From positions 1 to 64,000 of the forward strand of contig NZ_JNWQ01000028.1 in the NCBI RefSeq assembly GCF_000716875.1: a stretch of 64,000 nt of DNA. The letters run 5' to 3'. This stretch comes from Streptomyces novaecaesareae (GTDB lineage: Bacteria > Actinomycetota > Actinomycetes > Streptomycetales > Streptomycetaceae). Shown piece after piece: positions 1-8,364 of this stretch (within the stretch, counting starts at the first letter, position 1; every line of letters starts with the position of its first letter). The notes under the pieces are model-generated. The model did not search any database. It was not told where the DNA came from and worked only from the letters and a program-made list of their open reading frames with translations. Position numbers and translations under genes: made by a program.

Positions 1-51
1 GCCGATGGTACTGCAGGGGGGACCCTGTGGGAGAGTAGGACGCCGCCGAAC
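1..51 (+). rRNA. rrf: 5S ribosomal RNA, 3' end only
   Basis: The first 51 bases match the 3' part of an actinobacterial 5S rRNA: a loop E/helix IV-like stretch containing GGGAGAGTAGG and the closing strand CGCCGCCGAAC, which would pair with the usual 5' GTTCGGTGG. The rest of the rRNA operon lies left of the window. A strong hairpin follows within 10 bases, as expected at the end of an rRNA operon. Recognition is from memory of the 5S consensus. Confidence 0.88.
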
Positions 52-60
52 AATTCTTCT

Positions 61-97
61 GAAGAACCCCCATCCGGATCCCGGATGGGGGTTCTTC
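61..97 (+). terminator. rRNA operon terminator hairpin
   Basis: Perfect 17-bp inverted repeat (arms 61-77 and 81-97, starting GAAGAACCCCCATCCGG) with a 3-base ATC loop, directly after the 5S rRNA end. It is GC-rich and lacks a long T tract, which is usual for this group. It separates the rRNA operon from the YCII/sigma factor pair. Confidence 0.85.
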
Positions 98-220
98 GCG
101 TTTCCGGCCGAGAAATCCTGCAAAAAATCTCGGCCGGCGGTGTCGAGAACCCGTGGCCGGCTTCGTCCCCGGGGTGAACGCGGCCACAATGGGTCGCACC
201 AGCACCGAGGGAGAAGCACC

Positions 221-628
221 ATGGCCAAGTACCTGCTGCTCAAGCACTACCGAGGCGCCCCGGACGCGGTCAACTGCGTGCCGATGGACCAGTGGACGCC
301 GGAGGAGATCTCCGCGCACATCCGGTACATGCAGGACTTCGCGGCCCGGCTGGAGCAGACCGGCGAGTTCGTCGACGCTCAGGCGCTCGCTCCGGAGGGG
401 ACGTGGGTGCGGTCCGACGGCGAGGGCCGCCCGCCGGTCACCGACGGTCCGTTCGCCGAGACCAAGGACCTGATCGCCGGCTGGATGGTGATCGACGTCG
501 ACAGTCACGAGCGGGCCGTCGAGCTGGCCGGGGAGCTGTCGGCGGCGCCCGGGGCCGGTGGGAAGCCGATCCACGAGTGGCTGGAGCTGCGGCCGTTCCT
601 GGCCGCGCCGCCGACCATCACGGAGTGA
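221..628 (+). CDS. YCII/DGPF-domain protein
   Basis: 135-residue cytosolic protein of the YCII-related (DGPF) family. The family signature is visible as VTDGPFAETKDLIAGW near residues 75-90, on the usual dimeric ferredoxin-like fold. The ATG at 221 is preceded by GAGGGAGAAG, and longer upstream frames would run through the rRNA terminator. It lies 7 bp before an ECF sigma factor of the ECF42 type, and that pairing is a known trait of DGPF genes, so the two are probably one operon. The biochemical role of DGPF proteins is not established. Confidence 0.88.
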   Translation: MAKYLLLKHYRGAPDAVNCVPMDQWTPEEISAHIRYMQDFAARLEQTGEFVDAQALAPEGTWVRSDGEGRPPVTDGPFAETKDLIAGWMVIDVDSHERAVELAGELSAAPGAGGKPIHEWLELRPFLAAPPTITE

Positions 629-635
629 CCTCCCG

Positions 636-1793
636 ATGAACGAGGCCCTGATCCGGAGCCTCACACCGGGCGTGCTCGGGATCCTCGTCCGCCGCGGAGC
701 AGACTTCGCGGCGGCCGAGGACGCCGTGCAGGACGCCCTGGTGGAGGCGGTTCGGCTTTGGCCGGCCGACCCTCCGCGGGACCCGAAGGGCTGGCTGGTC
801 ACCGTGGCGTGGCGCAAGTTCCTCGACGCGGCCCGGTCGGACAGCGCCCGCCGTCGGCGTGAGGACCTCGTCGACCAGGAGCCGGAGGCGGGGCCCGCGG
901 CCGGGGTGGACGACACGCTCCGGCTCTACTTCCTGTGCGCCCACCCGTCGTTGACGCCCTCGTCCGCGGTCGCGCTCACCCTGCGGGCGGTGGGCGGACT
1001 GACCACCCGCCAGATCGCCCAGGCGTACCTGGTGCCCGAGACGACCATGGCCCAGCGGATCAGCCGGGCCAAGCGGACCGTCTCCGGTGTGCGGTTCGAC
1101 CAGCCGGGCGACATCGCGACCGTGCTGCGCGTCTTCTACCTGGTCTTCAACGAGGGGTACTCCGGGGACGTCGATCTCGCCGCCGAGGCCATCCGGCTCA
1201 CCCGGCAGCTGGCGGCCGCCGTCGACCACCCCGAGGTGGCCGGGCTGCTCGCGCTCATGCTGTTGCACCACGCCCGACGGGCCGGCCGGACCGCTGCCGA
1301 CGGCAGCCTGGTGCCGCTGGCCGAGCAGGACCGCAGCAGGTGGGACACCGGGCTGATCGCCGAGGGCGTCGGGATCCTGCAGGCGGCCCTCGCCCGGGAC
1401 CGGCTCGGCGAGTTCCAGGCCCAGGCCGCCGTCGCGGCGCTGCACGCCGACGCGCCGACCGCCGAGGAGACGGACTGGGTGCAGATCGTCGAGTGGTACG
1501 ACGAACTCGTCCGCCTGACCGGCAGCCCGGTCGTCCGGCTCAACCGTGCGGTGGCCGTCGGGGAGGCGGACGGGCCGCGCGCCGGGCTGGCGGCGCTCGC
1601 CGAGCTGGACGACTCGCTGCCGCGTCGTACCGCGGTGGCGGCGTACCTGCACGAGCGTGACGGCGACCCGGAGACGGCGGCGCGGCTGTACGCCGAGGCG
1701 GCACACCGCGCGCCCAACCTCGCCGAGCGTGACTACCTGACGCGTCAGGCGGCCAGGCTCAACGCCGAGTTGAAGGCCCGTCGGCGGTTCTGA
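636..1793 (+). CDS. ECF42-type RNA polymerase sigma factor
   Basis: 385 residues, much longer than a minimal ECF sigma (about 180). Region 2 is near residues 10-75 (FAAAEDAVQDALVEA, then GWLVTVAWRKFLD). Region 4 is near 110-150 (GGLTTRQIAQAYLVPETTMAQRISRAK). A C-terminal extension of about 230 residues follows, with DUF6596/TPR-like helices (RVFYLVFNEGYSG, HPEVAGLLALMLLHHAR). This extension plus the adjacent YCII/DGPF gene is the signature of group ECF42, which has no cognate anti-sigma factor and is thought to be controlled through the extension. No anti-sigma gene is seen here. The start at 636 gives a 7-bp gap after the YCII stop. Confidence 0.9.
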   Translation: MNEALIRSLTPGVLGILVRRGADFAAAEDAVQDALVEAVRLWPADPPRDPKGWLVTVAWRKFLDAARSDSARRRREDLVDQEPEAGPAAGVDDTLRLYFLCAHPSLTPSSAVALTLRAVGGLTTRQIAQAYLVPETTMAQRISRAKRTVSGVRFDQPGDIATVLRVFYLVFNEGYSGDVDLAAEAIRLTRQLAAAVDHPEVAGLLALMLLHHARRAGRTAADGSLVPLAEQDRSRWDTGLIAEGVGILQAALARDRLGEFQAQAAVAALHADAPTAEETDWVQIVEWYDELVRLTGSPVVRLNRAVAVGEADGPRAGLAALAELDDSLPRRTAVAAYLHERDGDPETAARLYAEAAHRAPNLAERDYLTRQAARLNAELKARRRF

Positions 1794-1806
1794 GGGGGCG
1801 TGCCCG

Positions 1807-3117
1807 TCAGAGGCGGCCGGCCGCCTTCAGCGCGAGGTAGGTGTCGGCCAGGGCCGGCGCGATCTGCGCGGGCGGGGCGTCGAGGACGGTGACGCCGTGG
1901 CGGGTGAGGCGGTCGGCGGTGGCGCGGCGGTCGGCGCGGGTCTGTTCGGCGGCCGCGGCGCCGTAGACGGCCTCCAGGGTGCCGCGGCCGGCGGCGAGGG
2001 CGTCCAGCCGCGGGTCGGCGACGGAGGCGAGGACGACCTCGTGGCGCTTGGTGAGCAACGGCAGCAGCGGGCGCAGGCCGTCCTCGACGGGTGCCGCGTC
2101 GAGGCCGGTGAGCAGGACGATCAGCGAGCGGTGCGGCGCCATCTTGAGGGCCGTGGAGACCAGCGAGCGCATGTCGGTCTCGTGCAGCGCGGGCTCCAGG
2201 TCGGCCATCGCGTCGGTGAAGGCGGGCAGCACCTCGTGGGCCGAGCAGCCGGCCACGGCGGTGCGCTTGCGGGCGTCGTGGGCGAGCAGGTCGACGCGGT
2301 CGCCGGCCCGGGTGGCGAGGGCGGTCAGCAGCAGGGCGGCGTCGAGGGAGGCGTCCAGGCGGGGGGCGTCGCCGACGCGGCCGGCCGAGGTGCGGCCGGT
2401 GTCGAGGACGACGAGGATGTGCCGGTCGCGTTCGGGGCGCCAGGTGCGGACGGCGACGGTGGTGCGGCGGGCGCTGGCGCGCCAGTCGATGGAGCGGACG
2501 TCGTCGCCCGGCAGGTACTCGCGCAGCGAGTCGAACTCGGTGCCCTGGCCGCGGGTCAACACCGAGGTGCGGCCGTCGAGTTCGCGCAGCCGGGCGAGCC
2601 GGGAGGGCAGGTGCTTGCGGCTGGCGAACGGGGGCAGTGCGCGGACCGTCCACGGGACCAGGTGGGAGCCCTGGCGGGCGGCCAGGCCGAGCGGGCCGAG
2701 CGAGCGGACCGTCACCCGGTGGGACCGGTGGTCGCCGCGGCGGGTCGGGGTGAGCACGGTGACCGCTCGGCGTCGTTCGCCGCCGGGGACGGTCAGGGTG
2801 TGCCGGGAAGCGGCCTCGGCGGTGCCGGGGCGCCAGGCGGACGGGGCCCAGGCGTCGCGGACCAGGGCCCGGAGAGGGCGCCCGGAGGGGTTGGTGACGG
2901 TCAGTTCGACCGTCGCGGGCTCGCCGAGCCGGACGGTGGTGTCACCGCCCCGCCCGAACCGCAGGCTGCGGACGGGCGCGGCGAGCACCAGGTCGGCCAC
3001 GACGGCGAGCAGGACCGCGCCGGTGACCAGCCAGATCCCGGCCGCCGACGGCAGCAGCAGGCCCACGACGAGCGCGCCGAGTGCGGCGAGCAGGGCGGTT
3101 CGCCCGGTGAGGGCCAT
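1807..3117 (-). CDS. DUF58 domain membrane protein
   Basis: 436 residues. Two N-terminal hydrophobic segments (about 8-25 and 27-46) anchor it. The DUF58 signature LREYLPGDDVRSIDWRASAR lies near residue 200, followed by a von Willebrand A-like Rossmann region (HILVVLDTGRTS). It is the last gene of the minus-strand MoxR group, about 120 bp downstream of moxR. MoxR AAA+ ATPases and DUF58/VWA proteins commonly work together as chaperone-like pairs. The substrate here is unknown. Confidence 0.88.
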   Translation of the reverse strand: MALTGRTALLAALGALVVGLLLPSAAGIWLVTGAVLLAVVADLVLAAPVRSLRFGRGGDTTVRLGEPATVELTVTNPSGRPLRALVRDAWAPSAWRPGTAEAASRHTLTVPGGERRRAVTVLTPTRRGDHRSHRVTVRSLGPLGLAARQGSHLVPWTVRALPPFASRKHLPSRLARLRELDGRTSVLTRGQGTEFDSLREYLPGDDVRSIDWRASARRTTVAVRTWRPERDRHILVVLDTGRTSAGRVGDAPRLDASLDAALLLTALATRAGDRVDLLAHDARKRTAVAGCSAHEVLPAFTDAMADLEPALHETDMRSLVSTALKMAPHRSLIVLLTGLDAAPVEDGLRPLLPLLTKRHEVVLASVADPRLDALAAGRGTLEAVYGAAAAEQTRADRRATADRLTRHGVTVLDAPPAQIAPALADTYLALKAAGRL

Positions 3118-3186
3118 GCGGTGCGCTCCTTCGGAGACTCGTCGACCGGAAGACGTGGGACGCCGACGGGCGGTGGATCAACTGGC

Positions 3187-3226
3187 AGTGGATCAGTGGA
3201 TCAGTGGATCAGTGGATCAGTGGATC
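3187..3226. repeat. Tandem 8-bp repeat, five perfect units
   Basis: Five exact head-to-tail copies of AGTGGATC, with imperfect copies on both sides (GGTGGATC near 3177 and 3234). The array fills most of the space between moxR (stop at 3240) and the DUF58 gene (start at 3117). Overlapping GATC-containing palindromes occur every 8 bp. It looks like a slippage-prone microsatellite. No protein is encoded. Confidence 0.9.
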
Positions 3227-3239
3227 GGTGGGCGGTGGA

Positions 3240-4249
<1,010 letters not shown>

Positions 4250-4253
<4 letters not shown>

Positions 4254-5470
4254 GGGTTCCGTACCTGCCTTTCGAGGGCGTCGAGGTCGTCGGCGAGCCG
4301 CAGCAGCGCGGCGTCGTCGGTCGGGGGCGGGCCGTACAGCAGGGCCCGGACGTCCCCTGCGGGCTGGTCGGGGAGGCGGTCGGCGGCGGCCGCGCACAGG
4401 GCGTCCGGGTCCGGCGCGCCGGACCGGAGCGGGACACCGAGGGCGGGGGCGAGCCGGTGGGCGGCGGCACGCCGCAGGGCCTCGGCGGCGCGGCCGCGGG
4501 CCTTGGCGCGCCGGTAGAGGCGGGCCCGTCCTTCGGTGGTCTCGGAGGCGCGGACCACCACCGGCAGGTCCTCGGCGACCACCGGGCCGAGCCGGCGGCC
4601 GCGCCAGAGGGCGGCGAGCACGGCGGCGACGGCGAGCTGGTAGCCGGCCCAGTGCCAGTCGCTCGGAATGAAGTCGGTGAAGGTCCTGGGGCGGGCGTTC
4701 TCGGCGAGCGGGGCGGAGTAGTCGGGCAGGTGCCAGGTGAGGCGGGGCTGCGAGCCGAGCAGGCCGAGCGCGAGCGAGGCGTCGCCGTCCTGGGTGAGCT
4801 GCTCGTTGCGGAGGAAGGTGCCACTGCCCAGCACGATGACGTCGCCGTCGCCGACGGGGATGCGGACCAGCGGGTAGCCGTGGCTGCGCGGGTAGCAGCC
4901 GTCGCCGCGGCTGCCGCTGGTGTAGAGCGTGCCGCCCAGGTGGGCGCTGCCGGCTCGGACGGCCTCGGGGAGCGAGCAGTCCGCGGGGGTGCTGCGGACG
5001 GAGGCGTACGGCAGGCCGCCGTCGTCCTCGGACAGCCGGATGCCGGGCGCCAGTGCCGTGAGGGCGGCCGGGCCGGGGGCGATCAGGACCAGCCGCCGGT
5101 GCCGGGCGGCGGCGACGGCGCGCAGCTGGGCGGGGCTGAGCAGGTCGGGCTCGGGCAGCACGAGGGTGTCGGGGGCGGCCGGGCTGCGGGTCGGGTCGGT
5201 GGTGAACTCGCTCTTGAGGCCCTGGCGTTCGAGCAGTGCGACGACGGCGTGGGCTCCGTCGCGGTCGTACGAGCGAGGGTCGAGCGGCGGGTAGCTGTGG
5301 TCCTGGCCGAGGGCGGCCACGGCAGTGGCGCCGATCAGGACGGCGGCGAGGAAGGCCAGGTACCAGCGGGCCCGGCGCCACAGGCCGCGGCCGGTGGGGG
5401 TGAGGCTGGTCGGGGCGGCGCCGGCGGGCGCCTCGGCCACGGGCGGTGGCACGGGGACGGTGCTCGTCAT
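4250..5470 (-). CDS. DUF4350 domain membrane protein
   Basis: 406 residues. A proline/alanine-rich cytosolic N-terminus is followed by a membrane segment at about 36-55 (WYLAFLAAVLIGATAVAAL), then an extracytoplasmic DUF4350 domain containing YDRDGAHAVVALLERQG and VLGSGTFLRNEQL. A second hydrophobic stretch (YQLAVAAVLAALW) lies near 275, before a basic C-terminal region. Both ends overlap neighbours by 4 bp (ATGA with DUF4129, GTGA with moxR), so it sits in the middle of a coupled operon. Molecular function unknown. Confidence 0.85.
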
Positions 5471-6228
5471 GCCGCTCCTCCCGAAGCCGAACCGGAAGCC
5501 GAACCGGAAGCAGGACCGGAAGTGGAACCAGGGACAGGGCCGGAAGCCGAGGCCGCGGCGGCGCCCACGCCCGCGGGCGGCGCGAGGACCGGGCGGGTCC
5601 GCTCCAGCGTCCGGTCGAGCTCGTGCAGCAGCCGGTACGAGGCCTCGTCGGCGGTGCGCTCGCCGAACGCGATGTCGTCGAAGGTGCGGGCGGCCGCGGA
5701 CAGCGCGGCGGCGTGCTCGGGCAGCGCCCGGCCGGCCTCGGCGGCGGCCTCGTCGGCGGTGCGGCCGGGGCGGGCGTCGAGCAGGGTGCGCTCCTCCAGG
5801 CCCCGGACCAGGGCGCGCATCTGCTCGCGGACGGCCTCGGCCCAGCGCCCGGCGGCGGCGTGCTCGGCGGCGTCCGCCCGGTACCGCGCGGCGCTGCGCG
5901 CGCCCTCGGCCCCGTACACGTCGAGGGTGGTGCGGGCGGTGCGCCGGGGCGCGCCGAGGCGCCACCAGAGCGCGGCGGCGATCAGCACCGCGACGATCAG
6001 GAAGAGCACCAGGCCGGTGGTGCCGTCGGCGCCCTCGCCGGAGATGCTGCCGAGGGCGTCGGAGATGCGGTCGTAGAACCAGTCCGTGACCCGCTGCAGG
6101 ATCGACGGGTCGTGCTTGTGGTACTCGGCGTTGAGCAGCTCGTCGCGGGCGGCGTCACGCGCCGGGTCACGCGGGACGGTGACCGGGGCGCCGCCCGCGG
6201 CGAGGAGCCTGTCCCCCCAGATAGGCAT
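5467..6228 (-). CDS. DUF4129 domain membrane protein
   Basis: 253 residues. The N-terminus carries VTVPRDPARDAARDELLNAEYHKHDPS, typical of this family. A membrane segment lies near 80-97 (TTGLVLFLIVAVLIAAALWW), followed by the helical DUF4129 domain with RTADEAAAEAGRALPEHAAAL and ERTADEASYRLL. The tail is a low-complexity Gly/Ser/Ala/Pro run built from short repeated units (roughly 5480-5540). The ATG at 6228 lies 5 bp past the upstream stop. Role unknown; coupled to the DUF4350 and MoxR genes. Confidence 0.85.
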   Translation of the reverse strand: MPIWGDRLLAAGGAPVTVPRDPARDAARDELLNAEYHKHDPSILQRVTDWFYDRISDALGSISGEGADGTTGLVLFLIVAVLIAAALWWRLGAPRRTARTTLDVYGAEGARSAARYRADAAEHAAAGRWAEAVREQMRALVRGLEERTLLDARPGRTADEAAAEAGRALPEHAAALSAAARTFDDIAFGERTADEASYRLLHELDRTLERTRPVLAPPAGVGAAAASASGPVPGSTSGPASGSASGSASGGAA

Positions 6229-6233
6229 CCGGC

Positions 6234-7397
6234 TCAGCGCCTCGCCGGGGTCTGGTCGGTCTGTTCGCCCCAGCCGGCGTCGCCGTACTCGGGCAGGCCG
6301 GCGGCGCGGGCCAGCTCGATGTCCAGGGCCTCGCGGCGGATCCGCTGGTCGACGTAGACCAGCACGCCGACGGCGGCCATGAAGGGGGTGGTCAGGGTGC
6401 CGGCGATGATCCCGGCGATCGCCATGACGACCACCATTCCGGCGACCTGCTGGGTGGAGTCGGTCAGGCCGTGGCGGTCGAGGCTGTCGAAGCCCAGCAG
6501 CAGGCCGATGAAGCGGAACGGGACCGCGATGACCACCGCGACGACCAGCCCGAGCAGCTTGCTCAGCAGCGTGATGCCGAAGACCCGCCACCAGGAGCCG
6601 CGGACCAGGCGCCGCGAGCGGGACAGGGCCGTCGTCACGCCCTGCTTCTCCAGCATCAGGGCGGGGGCGGCCAGGCAGTAGCGGACCCACAGCCAGGCGG
6701 CGACCGGCAGGGTCAGCAGGCCGACGAGGAACAGCAGCGCCGCGGTCGCGGGCTCGTGGGAGCCGCTGATGCGGTAGCCGACGAGCGGGGCGAAGCCGAG
6801 CAGTGCCACCCCGGGGCCCATCAGGACGGTGAGCACGGTGAGCCCGAGCAGCTGCAGCAGTCGCGGCCGGGCGTCCCGCCAGGCCTCCCCGGCGCTCGCG
6901 GACCGGCCGAGGACGGCGCGGCTGACCACGATGGTGAGCAGCGCGGCGGCGAGCACGTCGAGCAGCAGTTGCAGCGGCAGGGCGGCCACCAGCCGCAGGG
7001 TCTGGGTGGCGGCGCCGGTCTTGCCCCTGACCAGGAGGTCCACCACGACGGCCCCGGCCTGGGCGACCACGGCGATGCCGAGCGAGAGTGCGAGCACCGT
7101 CCGCCAGTGCCGGCGGACGGTGGTGACGGCGCCGTCGAGCAGTTCGCCGATGCCGAGCGGGCGCAGCGGGATGACACCGGGCGTGGGGCTCTGCGGGGCG
7201 CCCCAGCCGTACGGGCGCTGGCCTCCGGGGGGCTGCTGCCCCCACTGCGGCCGGCCGTACTGGGCGTTCCAGCCGGGGGTGCTCTGCGGTGGTGCCGACG
7301 GCCCGGGCACGGCGGCGGGCGCGTCGGCCGGAGGCCGGACGCCGTCGCGGGGCGGCTCGGACGAGCCGGGCGAGGCCCAGCCCGGAGTGTCGGTCAT
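6234..7397 (-). CDS. Polytopic membrane protein, first gene of the MoxR operon
   Basis: 387 residues. A soluble N-terminus of about 80 residues rich in Pro, Gly and Gln is followed by roughly six hydrophobic segments (for example VLALSLGIAVVAQAGAVVV and FLVGLLTLPVAAWLWV). The motif RYCLAAPALMLEKQGV..ALSRSRRLVRGSWWRVFGI resembles the membrane domain found in glycerophosphodiester phosphodiesterase-like proteins, but no phosphodiesterase catalytic domain is present. It heads the minus-strand operon and probably anchors or partners the DUF4129/DUF4350 proteins. That role is inferred from position only. Confidence 0.8.
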   Translation of the reverse strand: MTDTPGWASPGSSEPPRDGVRPPADAPAAVPGPSAPPQSTPGWNAQYGRPQWGQQPPGGQRPYGWGAPQSPTPGVIPLRPLGIGELLDGAVTTVRRHWRTVLALSLGIAVVAQAGAVVVDLLVRGKTGAATQTLRLVAALPLQLLLDVLAAALLTIVVSRAVLGRSASAGEAWRDARPRLLQLLGLTVLTVLMGPGVALLGFAPLVGYRISGSHEPATAALLFLVGLLTLPVAAWLWVRYCLAAPALMLEKQGVTTALSRSRRLVRGSWWRVFGITLLSKLLGLVVAVVIAVPFRFIGLLLGFDSLDRHGLTDSTQQVAGMVVVMAIAGIIAGTLTTPFMAAVGVLVYVDQRIRREALDIELARAAGLPEYGDAGWGEQTDQTPARR

Positions 7398-7685
7398 CAC
7401 TGCTCCTCGGAGGGGCGTCGTGGGCGCGGCTCCGGACGGATCTTCCGCCCGCGCGCAGCGCCCATCGTGCCATGGGGCAGGAGGAGGCCCCAGGGCGATG
7501 CGGTCGCTGATCGACAACGTGGGGTCACGGAGGGTGGGGCGGCGGGTTCCGGACGGTTCGGCGGCGCTTCGGCGGGGGTCATTCGCCCGGTATGGCCGGA
7601 ATTCACCGGCGGCGGGAGTTGGCCGTTCTGGAGCATTGGCACTGCTGTGCGGCAGGTCACAATCCGGTAATGAGAGGATGGACGC
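7398..7685. promoter_or_regulatory. Divergent intergenic region between the MoxR operon and mtrA
   Basis: 288 bp without a credible gene, holding the 5' regions of two divergent operons. The part next to mtrA is noticeably less GC-rich (AATTCACCGGC, CACAATCCGGTAATGAGAGGATG), as expected of a promoter. No operator could be assigned. MtrA is known to bind its own promoter in related species, but no clear tandem MtrA box was identified by eye. Confidence 0.45.
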
Positions 7686-8363
7686 ATGAAGGGACGCGTC
7701 CTCGTCGTTGATGACGACTCCGCACTGGCCGAGATGCTCGGCATCGTGTTGCGTGGTGAGGGTTTTGAGCCGTTTTTCGTCGCGGATGGGGACAAGGCGC
7801 TAGCAGCCTTCCGGGAGACCAAGCCCGACCTGGTCCTGCTCGACCTGATGCTGCCCGGCCGGGACGGCATCGACGTCTGCCGGCAGATCCGGGCGGAGTC
7901 CGGGATCCCGATCGTCATGCTGACCGCGAAGACCGACACGGTCGACGTCGTGGTGGGCCTGGAGTCGGGGGCCGACGACTACGTCACCAAGCCGTTCAAG
8001 CCCAAGGAGCTGGTGGCCCGGGTGCGTGCCCGGCTGCGCCGCGCCGAGGAGCCGACGCCCGAGCAGCTGACCATCGGCGACCTGGTGATCGACGTGGCCG
8101 GCCACTCGGTGAAGCGGGACGGCCGGGGCATCCCGCTGACCCCGCTGGAGTTCGACCTGCTGGTCGCGCTGGCCCGCAAGCCCTGGCAGGTGTTCACCCG
8201 CGAGGTGCTGCTGGAGCAGGTCTGGGGCTACCGCCACGCGGCGGACACCCGTCTGGTCAACGTCCACGTGCAGCGCCTCCGCTCCAAGATCGAGAAGGAC
8301 CCGGAGCGCCCCGAGATCGTGGTGACCGTCCGCGGCGTCGGCTACAAGGCCGGACCCAGCTGA
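7686..8363 (+). CDS. mtrA: MtrA, OmpR-family response regulator
   Basis: 225 residues. The receiver domain (1-120) has the acidic pocket VVDDD and phospho-acceptor Asp53 in LLDLMLPGRDG. A winged-helix effector domain follows (about 130-225) with LTPLEFDLLVALARKPWQVFTREVLL and the terminal VRGVGYKAG. It is the DNA-binding half of the MtrAB system, which controls cell-wall remodelling and development in actinobacteria. mtrB starts 1 bp after the stop and lpqB follows, giving the classic mtrA-mtrB-lpqB operon. Start ATG 7686 is preceded by GAGAGGATGG. Confidence 0.98.
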   Translation: MKGRVLVVDDDSALAEMLGIVLRGEGFEPFFVADGDKALAAFRETKPDLVLLDLMLPGRDGIDVCRQIRAESGIPIVMLTAKTDTVDVVVGLESGADDYVTKPFKPKELVARVRARLRRAEEPTPEQLTIGDLVIDVAGHSVKRDGRGIPLTPLEFDLLVALARKPWQVFTREVLLEQVWGYRHAADTRLVNVHVQRLRSKIEKDPERPEIVVTVRGVGYKAGPS

Positions 8364-8364
8364 C

